DNA of 35,491 bases from Propionispora vibrioides (GTDB lineage Bacteria; Bacillota; Negativicutes; Propionisporales; Propionisporaceae): positions 1 to 35,491 of the forward strand of contig NZ_FODY01000035.1 in NCBI RefSeq assembly GCF_900110485.1, given 5' to 3'. The notes beneath the pieces were generated by a model. That model did no database searches. It saw only the letters and a program-made list of their open reading frames with translations, and was not told the origin of the DNA. Shown here piece after piece: positions 24,501 through 35,491 of this stretch (position 1 is the stretch's first letter; each line of letters begins with the position of its first letter). Made by a program: the position numbers and the translations under genes.

Positions 24501-25482
24501 TTTTATTCTTTTATATATTGTCGTTTTTCTGGCGGTTGCCTTTGATTATATCAACGGCTTTCATGATACGGCCAATGCGATTGCCACTTCTGTGTCGACC
24601 AGGGCGATTAAGCCCCAGTATGCTATCTTGCTGGCTGCTTCGCTTAATTTTCTAGGGGCGCTCCTAAGTACCGGTGTTGCCAAAACGATTGGCGGCGATA
24701 TCGTAAGGTCAGCGTCGCTGGTAAGCCAGGAAGTGATTATTTCCGCGTTGGTGGGAGCCATTGCCTGGAATCTGCTTACCTGGTGGTACGGCATTCCGAG
24801 CAGCTCGTCCCATGCCTTGATCGGCGGTGTTATGGGATCGGTTATCGTTGGTTCCGGCTGGGATGCTCTTAATACGGTCGGCATTGAAAAAATCATATTA
24901 TCCCTCATTCTTTCGCCTATATTGGCCTTGGTTTCCGGCTATGTTATTATGATCATCCTGTTATGGGTCTTCGGGCGGTTTGCGCCGATGGCGTTAAATT
25001 CGGGCTTTAAGCGAATGCAGCTCCTGTCGGCTAGTTTAATGGCCTTTTCCCATGGTTCCAATGACGCACAAAAGGCCATGGGCATTATTACGTTGGCGCT
25101 CTTAAGTGCCGGCCAGATTCCCACGTTAGAGGTTCCAACCTGGGTTAAACTGGTTTGTGCTACGGCTATGGCACTAGGGACGGCAGCCGGTGGCTGGAAG
25201 ATCATAAAAACTATGGGCACTAAAATTTTTAAGATGGAACCGATTAATGGTTTTGCTGCCGATCTGAACTCATCCTTGGTTATCTTTTCCGCTACTTTTT
25301 TGCATTTGCCAGTAAGCACCACCCATGTGGTGTCCGGTTCAATTATGGGTGTGGGTTCGGCCAAACGGGTCAAGGCTGTGCACTGGAGTGTGGCGCAGCA
25401 AATGGTATATGCCTGGTTTCTGACCATTCCGCTAAGCGGTATTACCAGTGCTATTGTTTATAAGCTGTTACATATTTTTTAA
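24493..25482 (+). CDS. pit: Inorganic phosphate transporter, PiT family
   Basis: This is a low-affinity phosphate:cation symporter of the inner membrane, 329 residues with about nine to ten hydrophobic segments. The two inverted PiT signature repeats are visible: DYINGFHDTANAIATSVSTR near the N-terminus and FSHGSNDAQKAMGIITLAL near residues 185-205. SSSHALIGGVMGS and VSTTHVVSGSIMGVG are the paired motifs that follow each half. Its length is that of the short bacterial form. Translation is probably coupled to the DUF47 gene by the ATGCCTGA overlap. Confidence 0.95.
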   Translation: MPDFILLYIVVFLAVAFDYINGFHDTANAIATSVSTRAIKPQYAILLAASLNFLGALLSTGVAKTIGGDIVRSASLVSQEVIISALVGAIAWNLLTWWYGIPSSSSHALIGGVMGSVIVGSGWDALNTVGIEKIILSLILSPILALVSGYVIMIILLWVFGRFAPMALNSGFKRMQLLSASLMAFSHGSNDAQKAMGIITLALLSAGQIPTLEVPTWVKLVCATAMALGTAAGGWKIIKTMGTKIFKMEPINGFAADLNSSLVIFSATFLHLPVSTTHVVSGSIMGVGSAKRVKAVHWSVAQQMVYAWFLTIPLSGITSAIVYKLLHIF

Positions 25483-25517
25483 GTATGTTCTATAATAATA
25501 TATAGTAGAAGATAAAT

Positions 25518-25548
25518 GAAGCAGTACCGCCGCAGGCGGTGCTGCTTC
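25518..25548 (+). other. Strong 14-bp hairpin between pit and the small unknown gene
   Basis: GAAGCAGTACCGCC and GGCGGTGCTGCTTC form a nearly perfect stem (one wobble) with a 3-nt loop. It is followed by ACTAAATT rather than a T-run. It may protect the pit transcript or slow ribosome entry on the downstream gene. Confidence 0.6.
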
Positions 25549-25575
25549 ACTAAATTATGGAGAGGATGGAGCCTG

Positions 25576-25902
25576 ATGTCTAAAATAAAGAAAAATCTCA
25601 GTGATGCCGATATGCTGGTGGGATGGAAAGAAACGATTTCTTTTGAGTCGGACGTATATAAGGAGGACCCGGCCAAGGTGCAGACACCGACCAAGACGAA
25701 GGACAAGCCGGAGGCCAAAAGCTTTCTTTCCTCCTTTTTGACACCGGAGCTGGAGGAGAAGATCGGTAAGGCCCTGCTGGATTTAAAATTGGAATTATAT
25801 AAAAAGGGGACGGTCGATTTTGCGTTAAAGGTTTCACATGATAATGAACGGGTCATTATTCAGGCTGTTCCAGTCAAAGAAAAAAAGCAAGCCGGTAAGT
25901 AG
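25576..25902 (+). CDS. Conserved-looking small protein of unknown function
   Basis: I do not recognise this 108-residue protein. The N-terminal part (MSKIKKNLSDADMLVGWKET) precedes a lysine- and proline-rich linker (about residues 34-46). A compact domain follows with TPELEEKIGKALLDLKLELY, VDFALKVSHDNERVIIQAV, alternating helix and strands, and a basic tail ending KKQAGK. There is no signal peptide, membrane segment or cysteine. ATG 25576 with GGAGAGGATGGAG upstream is chosen over an in-frame start inside the preceding hairpin. It stands alone between pit and the PFOR promoter region. Confidence 0.7.
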   Translation: MSKIKKNLSDADMLVGWKETISFESDVYKEDPAKVQTPTKTKDKPEAKSFLSSFLTPELEEKIGKALLDLKLELYKKGTVDFALKVSHDNERVIIQAVPVKEKKQAGK

Positions 25903-26005
25903 TCAAGTTGATATTTGTGTACAATATTGAATAATTATTACATACAGGGACACCCTAAGAGAAAAGTGCTGGATTTGTTCTGCCGTGATAATAACGAAAA
26001 GGAAC

Positions 26006-26023
26006 GTGGGAAAATATTCACAA
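26006..26023. promoter_or_regulatory. Candidate Rex-type redox operator
   Basis: GTGGGAA-AATA-TTCACAA matches the Rex consensus palindrome TTGTGAA-N4-TTCACAA in 12 of 14 defined positions. It lies in the 398-bp gene-free stretch (25903-26300) before the PFOR gene. Two further AATATTCA-like sequences occur at about 25924 (in reverse) and 26062. The distance of about 100 bp upstream of the best promoter weakens it. Confidence 0.3.
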
Positions 26024-26125
26024 ATGTTAAAATAGTTCAGACAACCACGCTAGTCGTTGAAATATTCAATAAATTGTGGAAAATGCAGCAAAAACGCCGC
26101 TAACCGCCCGTAAGGATATTTCTTC

Positions 26126-26154
26126 TTTACATGTATATGGTAAAGGTGTATATT
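26126..26154 (+). promoter_or_regulatory. Probable promoter of the PFOR gene
   Basis: TTTACA (26126-26131), a 17-nt spacer and TATATT (26149-26154) lie about 150 bases before nifJ. The remaining stretch to the start holds an AT-rich leader without a clear terminator and no gene; a ribosome site AGAGAGGGG precedes the ATG. Confidence 0.55.
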
Positions 26155-26297
26155 AATAATGTGTATTACCTACCATAAAGTCGTGGCTTTTTTGCTGTGC
26201 AGCAGCAAGCGTTGCTCAATGCGATATGCGAGAATAAATATGCATACTAATGTATTATTATTCGTTATGCAAAATTGCACTATAGAGAGGGGATTGA

Positions 26298-29807
<3,510 letters not shown>

Positions 29808-29830
29808 TTTGTAAAAAGAATATAAGAACA

Positions 29831-29878
29831 AAAAAGATGCGCCTGAGCCGCAATTGCGGTTCAGGCGCATCTTTTTTT
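29831..29878. terminator. Bidirectional terminator after nifJ
   Basis: The 23-bp nearly perfect palindrome has halves at 29831-29853 and 29854-29876 (one G-T pair), beginning AAAAAGATGCGCC and ending GGCGCATCTTTTT. T-runs are present on both strands, so it serves nifJ and the convergent small gene. Confidence 0.93.
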
Positions 29879-29901
29879 GGAGTAAGGCTGATAAGGTACT
29901 G

Positions 29902-30135
29902 TTATCCCCTGATTAAATACTGTAATAATAAACTAACATCTTCCGGCTCGGACGCAATGATTTCCATTTCGTCAATTTTTGCTTCGCTAAAGAGGTTTGA
30001 TAAAGCAACATACTGTGACAACTTTGATTTCAGGTTTAACCGATCCCCTTCATTGGTAACCAGCTCCACCCGCCCTTTGCATTGATCCAGGACTTCAAAG
30101 AAACGCTTGACATCGGTTATGTTCGTTATTTTCAT
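29902..30135 (-). CDS. Small HPr-like protein lacking the phosphorylatable histidine
   Basis: This 77-residue protein begins MKITNITDVKRFFEVLDQC. Its second half follows the order of HPr of the phosphotransferase system: VELVTNEGDRLNLKSKL where HPr has a strand, turn and Lys-Ser, then SNLFS, a strand with EMEIIAS and a final helix EDVSLLLQYLI. The histidine-arginine of the active HPr site is absent, so it could not relay phosphate; the Ser in LKSKL lies at the place of the regulatory serine. The match is by eye and length. ATG 30135 follows AAGGAGG by six bases; the longer frame at 30189 lacks a ribosome site. It converges on nifJ. Function unknown. Confidence 0.75.
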   Translation of the reverse strand: MKITNITDVKRFFEVLDQCKGRVELVTNEGDRLNLKSKLSQYVALSNLFSEAKIDEMEIIASEPEDVSLLLQYLIRG

Positions 30136-30238
30136 CAGAAGCCTCCTTAATATGATATGATTTGTATTCTGTTTTCTACATTTTACCATGTATTTTTAAG
30201 TCTGAACATGAGAAACTGATTTTTTGTGCATAGATAAT

Positions 30239-30266
30239 TTGCCATGATCAGGAAAAGTGGTATAAT
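30239..30266 (+). promoter_or_regulatory. Probable promoter of the MATE gene
   Basis: TTGCCA (30239-30244), 16 nt, perfect TATAAT (30261-30266). It lies about 80 bases upstream of the MATE start. Confidence 0.6.
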
Positions 30267-30347
30267 GATTAAACTGCAGTTTTGCTTGCTGCATCGGATC
30301 GCAAAGACCGGGAGAGAATAAGAAGACTAGGATTTGCAGGAGGTTGT

Positions 30348-31694
30348 ATGGAGGGGTCGGCTGCGTTAGGGCAGGAACGTGTAGATAAATTATTATGGCG
30401 GTATTCTGTCCCTGCCATGATCGGCATGGTTGTCAATGCTCTATATAATATTGTGGACAGTATTTTTGTAGGAAACGGAGTTGGCGAATTTGCCCTGGCA
30501 GCGGTAGCCATTGCTTTTCCGGTTATGATTATCTTAATGGGCTTTGGTATGCTGATCGGGGTGGGGGCCGGTTCGCTGGTTTCTATCCGGATGGGAGAAG
30601 GACGAAAAGAAGATGCCGAAAAAATTTTGGGCAATGCGTTTACTCTGTCGGTTTTGTGCGCTATTGTTCTCAGTGCCATTATACTGCCCTTTTTAGACCC
30701 TGTTTTACAGTTGCTTGGTGCCGAACCCAATATATTGCCCTATGCAAGAGATTTTACTAAGGTCATTCTCTGGGGCAGCTTGTTTATGTATGTCGGATTT
30801 GGTTTGAATAGTATTGTACGGGCCCAAGGTGATCCGAAAATCGCCATGGCTACTATGCTTATTTCTGCCGGCATCAATGTTGTTTTAAATCCGCTGTTTA
30901 TTTTCTACTTTCAACTGGGGATCACCGGTTCGGCGCTTGCCACTGTGATTGCTCAAATGGTAGCTTCTGTATGGATTATACTGCATTTTCTCCGGAAAAA
31001 GAGTTATTTGCGGCTAAAAAACCAGTATATGGCCTTGGATTTTACCGTTGTTTTTCAGATTATAAAAACCGGCGCATCTCCCTTTTTGATGCAAATCGCC
31101 GCCAGTGTTGTCAATGTACTGTTTAATCATAGCCTGCTGCTATATGGCGGAGAAATTGCCGTTGCTTGCATTGGTGTGATCACCCGGATAGGGATGCTGC
31201 TATTGATGCCGATTTTCGGAATTAGTCAGGGTGCACAGCCGATTATTGGCTATAACTATGGCGCGAGAAGCTATAACCGGGTCATTGAAGCAGTCCGCAG
31301 GGCAAGTTATGCTGCTTCCGCGTTATCGCTGGCAGGATTCCTGGTAGTACAATTTTTTAGTGAAAGCATTGTCGGTGTGTTTAACCAAAATGCAGAGTTT
31401 ATTGCCATAGGTGCCAAAGGCCTTCGTCTGTTTCTGCTGCTGCTTCCCGTTATCGGCTTTCAGGTGATCGGTGCCAATTACTTTCAGGCGGTTGGCAAGG
31501 CTCAATATGCTATTTTCTTCAGTATGTCCCGTCAGGTGATTATACTTATCCCAATGCTCTTACTGTTGCCGCCTTTATTCGGTTTGAATGGGGCTTGGGC
31601 CGCTGCACCGCTGGCCGATCTGGGCTCGTTTTTGTTAACCGGTTATTTTTTATTTAAAGAAATTCGCACACTCAGGCAGTCAGAGACACTATAA
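30348..31694 (+). CDS. MATE family efflux transporter
   Basis: This is a multidrug/toxin extrusion type exporter, 448 residues with about twelve hydrophobic segments in two halves. Family blocks are LLWRYSVPAMIGMVVNALYNIVDSIFVG at the N-terminus, GVGAGSLVSIRMGEGR, NSIVRAQGDPK and, in the second half, ISQGAQPIIGYNYGAR and FQAVGKAQYA. It is likely driven by a Na+ or H+ gradient; the substrate is unknown. ATG 30348 with GCAGGAGG upstream is preferred over an in-frame start at 30282 that adds a charged, non-hydrophobic N-terminus. Confidence 0.93.
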   Translation: MEGSAALGQERVDKLLWRYSVPAMIGMVVNALYNIVDSIFVGNGVGEFALAAVAIAFPVMIILMGFGMLIGVGAGSLVSIRMGEGRKEDAEKILGNAFTLSVLCAIVLSAIILPFLDPVLQLLGAEPNILPYARDFTKVILWGSLFMYVGFGLNSIVRAQGDPKIAMATMLISAGINVVLNPLFIFYFQLGITGSALATVIAQMVASVWIILHFLRKKSYLRLKNQYMALDFTVVFQIIKTGASPFLMQIAASVVNVLFNHSLLLYGGEIAVACIGVITRIGMLLLMPIFGISQGAQPIIGYNYGARSYNRVIEAVRRASYAASALSLAGFLVVQFFSESIVGVFNQNAEFIAIGAKGLRLFLLLLPVIGFQVIGANYFQAVGKAQYAIFFSMSRQVIILIPMLLLLPPLFGLNGAWAAAPLADLGSFLLTGYFLFKEIRTLRQSETL

Positions 31695-31772
31695 AATAGT
31701 ACTAAGGCTTGCAGGGCAGGGGTTATTGTAATATGCTGTTAGTAAGACTTAAATGCGCTCTCTGACTGAAAG

Positions 31773-31804
31773 CTAATACACTGGGCCGTCTAAACTTGTA
31801 TTAG
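31773..31804 (+). other. Inverted repeat overlapping the ribosome site of the M20 gene
   Basis: CTAATACA (31773-31780) and TGTATTAG (31797-31804) are exact complements with a 16-nt loop; the right arm abuts the GGAGGG ribosome site. It could form a weak structure limiting translation or be an operator. Confidence 0.35.
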
Positions 31805-31815
31805 GAGGGACTTCC

Positions 31816-32949
31816 TTGATTAAATGTGAACGTATGTTATCAGAATTTTTTGAGTTGGTAAAAATATCTTGTCCATCCCGTGATGAACGTAAGGTGGCTG
31901 ACTTATTGTTTTCCCGACTGGAGAAACTTGGCTTAAAAGTTGAGGAGGATCAGGCGGGTAAGGCGATTGCCGGCAATACCGGTAATTTGATAGCTCTTTT
32001 GGCGGGGAATGTGTCTGGGGCGCCAACTGTGCTGTTTACGGCACACCTGGACTGTGTTGAACCCTGCAGCGGTATTGAGCCGGTAATTGATAAGGGAATT
32101 ATTCGTTCGTCCGGCAATACCATTTTGGGTTCCGATGATAAAGCCGGAGTTGTTGCTATCATGGAGGCTTTGCGTGTTGTAACCGAAAAGGGTCTTCCTC
32201 ATGGCGATATTCAGGTTGTCTTTACTGTATCGGAAGAGGCCGGGCTGGACGGTTCCAAGCACGTAGCGCAGTCAAAGCTTAAGGCCGATTTCGGCTACGC
32301 GCTTGATTCGAGTGGATCGCCGGGCGAGATTATTACTAAAGCGCCGGGTCAAAACCAGATCAATGTTGTGGTTCGTGGCAAAACAGCTCATGCCGGCGTG
32401 GCGCCGGAAGAAGGAATTAACGCTATCGTAGTGGCAGGCAAAGCCTTGGCTAAGATTAAACAAGGCCGTATTGATGAAGAGACAACGGCCAATATTGGTG
32501 TGATTAAAGGCGGGCAGGCTACCAATATCGTTCCGGATAAAGTAGAAATGGCCTGTGAGGCAAGAAGCCGGAATATGGATAAGCTGGCAGCACAGACTGA
32601 GCATATGAAAGTGGTATTTGAGGAAACGGCGAAGGAAAACGGCTGCCGGGCAGAGGTTGCCGTTGAAACCGCATATGGCTCCTTTGTACTGGAAGATAAC
32701 AGCCCGGTAGTTGCTTTAGCAGTAAAAGCAGCCGAAAGCATTGGTCTGGAACCTGTTCTCAAAGCAACTGGCGGCGGTAGTGATGCCAACTATTTTAACA
32801 GTTATGGTATTCCTACAGCAGTACTTGGTGTGGGCATGTCCAAGGTCCATACTACAGAGGAGTATATAAAAGAGGTTGATTTGTATAAAGCCGGCGAATA
32901 TGTTCTGGCAATTATAAAAGCTGCCGCTGAGCAGAATAAAACCCGCTAG
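31816..32949 (+). CDS. M20 family metallopeptidase (PepT/YqjE-like)
   Basis: This is a 377-residue zinc-dependent amino/carboxypeptidase of the M20 (PepT-like) family, likely cytoplasmic. Metal ligands are His77 and Asp79 in FTAHLDCVEP, Asp107/108 in GSDDKAG, Glu140/141 in VSEEAGL, and the final histidine in MSKVHTTEEY. The dimerisation lid (VVVRGKTAHAGVAPEEG) has the conserved His. The start is TTG with TTAGGAGGGA upstream; a Met a few codons later (MLSEFF) is a possible alternative. It stands alone between the MATE gene and an element at 33002. Confidence 0.9.
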   Translation: MIKCERMLSEFFELVKISCPSRDERKVADLLFSRLEKLGLKVEEDQAGKAIAGNTGNLIALLAGNVSGAPTVLFTAHLDCVEPCSGIEPVIDKGIIRSSGNTILGSDDKAGVVAIMEALRVVTEKGLPHGDIQVVFTVSEEAGLDGSKHVAQSKLKADFGYALDSSGSPGEIITKAPGQNQINVVVRGKTAHAGVAPEEGINAIVVAGKALAKIKQGRIDEETTANIGVIKGGQATNIVPDKVEMACEARSRNMDKLAAQTEHMKVVFEETAKENGCRAEVAVETAYGSFVLEDNSPVVALAVKAAESIGLEPVLKATGGGSDANYFNSYGIPTAVLGVGMSKVHTTEEYIKEVDLYKAGEYVLAIIKAAAEQNKTR

Positions 32950-33001
32950 AGACAAATACCGCGCCAGAGAAACTATACAGCAAGCTGTTATTTCTAGAGG
33001 C

Positions 33002-33083
33002 TAGAGCGTGTTTTCAGATTAACGGAATATGAACCGGAGAGCCTTGTCAGGGGATGTTTCGGATAGTTTGAAAACACGCTCTA
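33002..33083. repeat. 82-bp element with perfect 15-bp terminal inverted repeats
   Basis: TAGAGCGTGTTTTCA at 33002-33016 and its exact complement TGAAAACACGCTCTA at 33069-33083 bound an 82-bp stretch without a reading frame. The ends resemble those of the 17663 element (TAAAGCGTGTTGGCA, 12 of 15 positions). It looks like another member of a small non-coding mobile or extragenic repeat group. Confidence 0.78.
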
Positions 33084-33135
33084 AATAACGGTCTGCCCTG
33101 CTAGTTGTTTCAGCGTCATTTTAAGAGGAACGTGC

Positions 33136-34302
33136 ATGGCGAAATTATTAATTCTTATTAACTTAGCTTATTTTTTTCTTGGCATTAATGGTGTTATTGG
33201 TGGGGTTAATCTTTTGGAGATTGCCGGGACTTTTAAAGTAGAGCCGTATGTGATTGGCTACTTAGCTACTTTTATGTCTGTAGGCAGTACGGCAGCTGTA
33301 TTTTTTACGGGTTTCTTTGCCAGACGGCTGCAGGTTAATCAAGTCCTGATTGCGGCGCTTGTGCTATTGATTTTTTGCTACGTGGGTATTGCCTTGGGCG
33401 GTAGTTTATTTACTTTTGGTTTGGCCATGCTCGGCTGCGGTATCGGGACTGGCGTCTTTTTGTTTATTGCCAATTATGTCATCATAACATTTTATCAGAA
33501 CGAAAGCAGGACGGCGCACCTAAATTTTATAAATTTTTCTTATAGTGCCGGGGCAGTCGTTACGCCTATTGCTGCTGGAGTACTGCTCAAACATGATGTT
33601 TCTTGGGAACAGCTATATTTGCTGACTGCCGCATATATTTTTTTCCTGTTGCTGCTGGCTTTGCCGACCCAAAGGCTTGTGACCGACAACGGCAAGCGCA
33701 GAACAAGCAGCGAGCCGAAAGAGAACTGGAATGTTAATGTGTATATTATCGGTTTTGTTTTCGTTTGCTACGCATTGGCAGAAGTGATTTTCTCCAACTG
33801 GATTGTTGTGTATTTGCGGGAATTTCTTGCGGTGGATATTGTGCAGGCCGGCGGCATTTTGTCTTTGTTCTGGGCCTTTATGACACTGGGAAGACTGAGC
33901 GCCGGATTGATTACGAGATATATCAGAGTTGACTATTATATTATAGGTTCGGCGACATTGGCATTTTTTTCCTATCTGACGGTTTTATTGCTGAAGAACA
34001 CTTACTTGATCATGATTGCTGCAAGTTTTATGGGGCTGTTTTTTTCCGGCCTGTATGCTTCGTTGGTCTCTTATGGTACGATGCAATCTAAACAGGCGTC
34101 TTCTAAGCTGGTGAATTTTTATATTTCCATAAGCTCTGTCGGAAGTATCTTGTGTTTTCTTCTGTCCAGCGCAGTGAATCAATACTTTGGGGTGTACTGT
34201 AATCTTCTGTTAAGTGCAGGAGCCATGGGCATGGTTGCGTTGCTTGTTGGCATCACGATGTTCATTAACAAGTCCCAAAAGCAGAATATACAAACCGGAT
34301 AA
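33136..34302 (+). CDS. Major facilitator superfamily transporter
   Basis: This is a 388-residue inner-membrane transporter with about twelve hydrophobic segments in two groups of six, split by a polar linker (TQRLVTDNGKRRTSSEPKEN, residues about 178-197). The N-terminal GINGVIGGVNLLEIAGTF and AFMTLGRLSAGLI in the second half are MFS-like, and the closest pattern I recognise is the TsgA/FucP-type branch. The substrate cannot be called. Start: AAGAGGAACGTGC before ATG. It is 13 bases from the YjbQ gene, so the two are probably cotranscribed. Confidence 0.85.
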   Translation: MAKLLILINLAYFFLGINGVIGGVNLLEIAGTFKVEPYVIGYLATFMSVGSTAAVFFTGFFARRLQVNQVLIAALVLLIFCYVGIALGGSLFTFGLAMLGCGIGTGVFLFIANYVIITFYQNESRTAHLNFINFSYSAGAVVTPIAAGVLLKHDVSWEQLYLLTAAYIFFLLLLALPTQRLVTDNGKRRTSSEPKENWNVNVYIIGFVFVCYALAEVIFSNWIVVYLREFLAVDIVQAGGILSLFWAFMTLGRLSAGLITRYIRVDYYIIGSATLAFFSYLTVLLLKNTYLIMIAASFMGLFFSGLYASLVSYGTMQSKQASSKLVNFYISISSVGSILCFLLSSAVNQYFGVYCNLLLSAGAMGMVALLVGITMFINKSQKQNIQTG

Positions 34303-34315
34303 GGAAGGTGGTCTT

Positions 34316-34717
34316 ATGGAAGAGTTTCAATTATATACGCCGGAGGAAGGATTTATTGAGATTACTTCGCAGGTGATGGCAGCGGTAGCGCGCAGTAAGG
34401 TAGAAGAAGGTCTATGCCAGGTGTTTGTGCCACATACGACGGCAGGTGTAACCATTAATGAAAATGCTGATCCGGATGTAGTTACAGACATGCTGAAGGC
34501 TCTGGACCATATGGTGCCCAGTCTGGCTTATCGACATGATGAAGGCAACTCGCGGGCCCATATGAAAAGTTCTTTGCTAGGCTGCTCGCTAGTTATAGCC
34601 ATTACTAGGGGAAAACTAGTGTTAGGCAGATGGCAGGGAATTTACTTCTGTGAATTTGACGGACCCCGAAGCAGACGCTATTGCGTTCATGTTATCAGGC
34701 AGGCTGAGTCTATATAA
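34316..34717 (+). CDS. YjbQ family protein (UPF0047; secondary thiamine-phosphate synthase type)
   Basis: This is a small single-domain protein, 133 residues, of the YjbQ/UPF0047 family. Diagnostic blocks are FVPHTTAGVTINENADPDV, HMKSSLLGCSLVIAI and LGRWQGIYFCEFDGPRSRR. Some members show weak thiamine-phosphate synthase activity, hence the database name, but the real role is unsettled. A link to the thiamine genes elsewhere in this window is not implied. ATG 34316 with AAGGAAGGTGG upstream is used; the longer frame starts inside the MFS gene. It is the last gene before the rRNA promoter region. Confidence 0.92.
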   Translation: MEEFQLYTPEEGFIEITSQVMAAVARSKVEEGLCQVFVPHTTAGVTINENADPDVVTDMLKALDHMVPSLAYRHDEGNSRAHMKSSLLGCSLVIAITRGKLVLGRWQGIYFCEFDGPRSRRYCVHVIRQAESI

Positions 34718-34761
34718 GTAAGTAGGCTTATAGTTGTAGAAAAAAATTGTCGAATTATCTG

Positions 34762-34790
34762 TTGACATAAATAACAGGGCATGCTATTAT
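34762..34790 (+). promoter_or_regulatory. rRNA promoter P1
   Basis: Perfect TTGACA (34762-34767), 17-nt spacer, TATTAT (34785-34790). First of two tandem promoters before the 16S gene. Confidence 0.82.
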
Positions 34791-34846
34791 ATAAAAGTCG
34801 CTGAACAGGGCGGCAGGAAATGGTAAGAAAGCCAACAAAAAACAGG

Positions 34847-34875
34847 TTGACAGGCAAAAGCCGATGTGATAGTAT
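34847..34875 (+). promoter_or_regulatory. rRNA promoter P2
   Basis: Perfect TTGACA (34847-34852), 17-nt spacer, TAGTAT (34870-34875). Lies 85 bases after P1 in the same layout, as usual for tandem rrn promoters. Confidence 0.75.
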
Positions 34876-34928
34876 ATAAAAGCTGTCGCAAGGCGGCGGT
34901 CAACAGGAACTGCGGTAACGCAGTCCGG

Positions 34929-34949
34929 TGTTCTCTGAAAACTGAACAA
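34929..34949 (+). promoter_or_regulatory. boxA-like rRNA antitermination leader motif
   Basis: TGTTCTCTGAAAACTGAACA resembles the conserved Firmicute rRNA leader with boxA-type core. Downstream hairpins at 34987-35004 (GTATCAC-TTAG-GTGATAC) and 35036-35052 (GAGCC/GGCTC) probably belong to the 16S processing leader. No gene lies in 34718-35137. Confidence 0.6.
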
Positions 34950-35137
34950 TGTAAGGTATAAACAATATGCCAGATGTGCGGACTCGTATCACTTAGGTGA
35001 TACAGTCACAATAAATAATTCTTTAAACAATTATAGAGCCATCAAAAGGCTCCATCAAATGGGAAGTCACTACCGTGACCTTGAACTTTTGTCTGTGTAT
35101 ACAGACGAGAAAGAGAGAGGCGCATGGACGACATACT

Positions 35138-35491
<354 letters not shown>

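Noticed and set aside
25915-26103. 62-residue open frame in the PFOR upstream region
   Set aside because: No ribosome site, AT-rich random-like composition, and it overlaps the candidate regulatory palindromes.
34316-34717. YjbQ as a true second ThiE for the thiamine pathway
   Set aside because: The family name reflects weak side activity, and a real thiE is in the thiamine operon; there is no riboswitch before this gene.

Overview
The window looks like a chromosomal segment of an anaerobic, Gram-negative-type Firmicute, most likely a Sporomusaceae-like member of the Negativicutes. The basis is Firmicute-style regulation (strong GGAGG ribosome sites, a T-box, TPP riboswitches with intrinsic terminators), a one-chain pyruvate:ferredoxin oxidoreductase, LL-diaminopimelate aminotransferase, oxygen-sensitive thiamine enzymes, a glutaminyl-tRNA synthetase and a Firmicute-like 16S start. 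The genus is an inference from gene content; nothing here fixes it.

Layout. 1-7545: a sulfur operon on + with a SsuABC/TauABC-type importer, an AprA-like APS reductase flavoprotein with a small two-cluster ferredoxin partner, and CysD-CysN ATP sulfurylase without APS kinase. This fits assimilatory reduction at the APS level. 7630-11243: a TPP-riboswitch-controlled thiazole operon thiS-thiG-thiH-thiF-thiE. 11455-12825: a T-box (apparent Phe specifier TTC) controlling a type I-beta DAHP synthase. 12818-17635: a minus-strand block with a small membrane protein, a DUF815 AAA+ ATPase, dapL and a GltB2-type FMN protein. 18043-19598: a type III polyketide synthase overlapping an isoprenylcysteine-methyltransferase-like gene (bpsA-bpsB type). 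19673-21130: a second TPP riboswitch and thiC. 21189-23683: uspA and glnS, transcribed divergently. 23871-25482: a DUF47 (PhoU-like) protein and a PiT phosphate transporter. 25576-30135: a small unknown protein, PFOR, and a minus-strand HPr-like small protein. 30348-34717: a MATE exporter, an M20 peptidase, an MFS transporter and a YjbQ protein. 34762-35491: tandem rRNA promoters and the truncated 5' end of a 16S rRNA gene.

Most genes are ordinary biosynthesis and housekeeping. Three things stand out. First, a modular family of small non-coding repeats: three copies end in CTAGGGAACCRCTGATT, and a fourth element has different ends but the same inner core. One copy supplies the stop codon of thiE and another supplies a false N-terminal extension of the ssuB-like frame. 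Second, the 16S gene has an expansion of about 110 nt in V1 (helix 6) that appears to fold as one long hairpin. Third, there is a complete type III PKS/methyltransferase pair in an anaerobe, and a small HPr-like protein without the phosphorylatable histidine next to PFOR.

The thiamine genes work together: ThiC makes the pyrimidine; ThiS, G, H and F make the thiazole from tyrosine-derived dehydroglycine and sulfur; ThiE joins the halves. Two separate TPP riboswitches coordinate the two loci. No ThiD, sulfite reductase, CRISPR array, tRNA gene, complete insertion sequence or prophage was seen.
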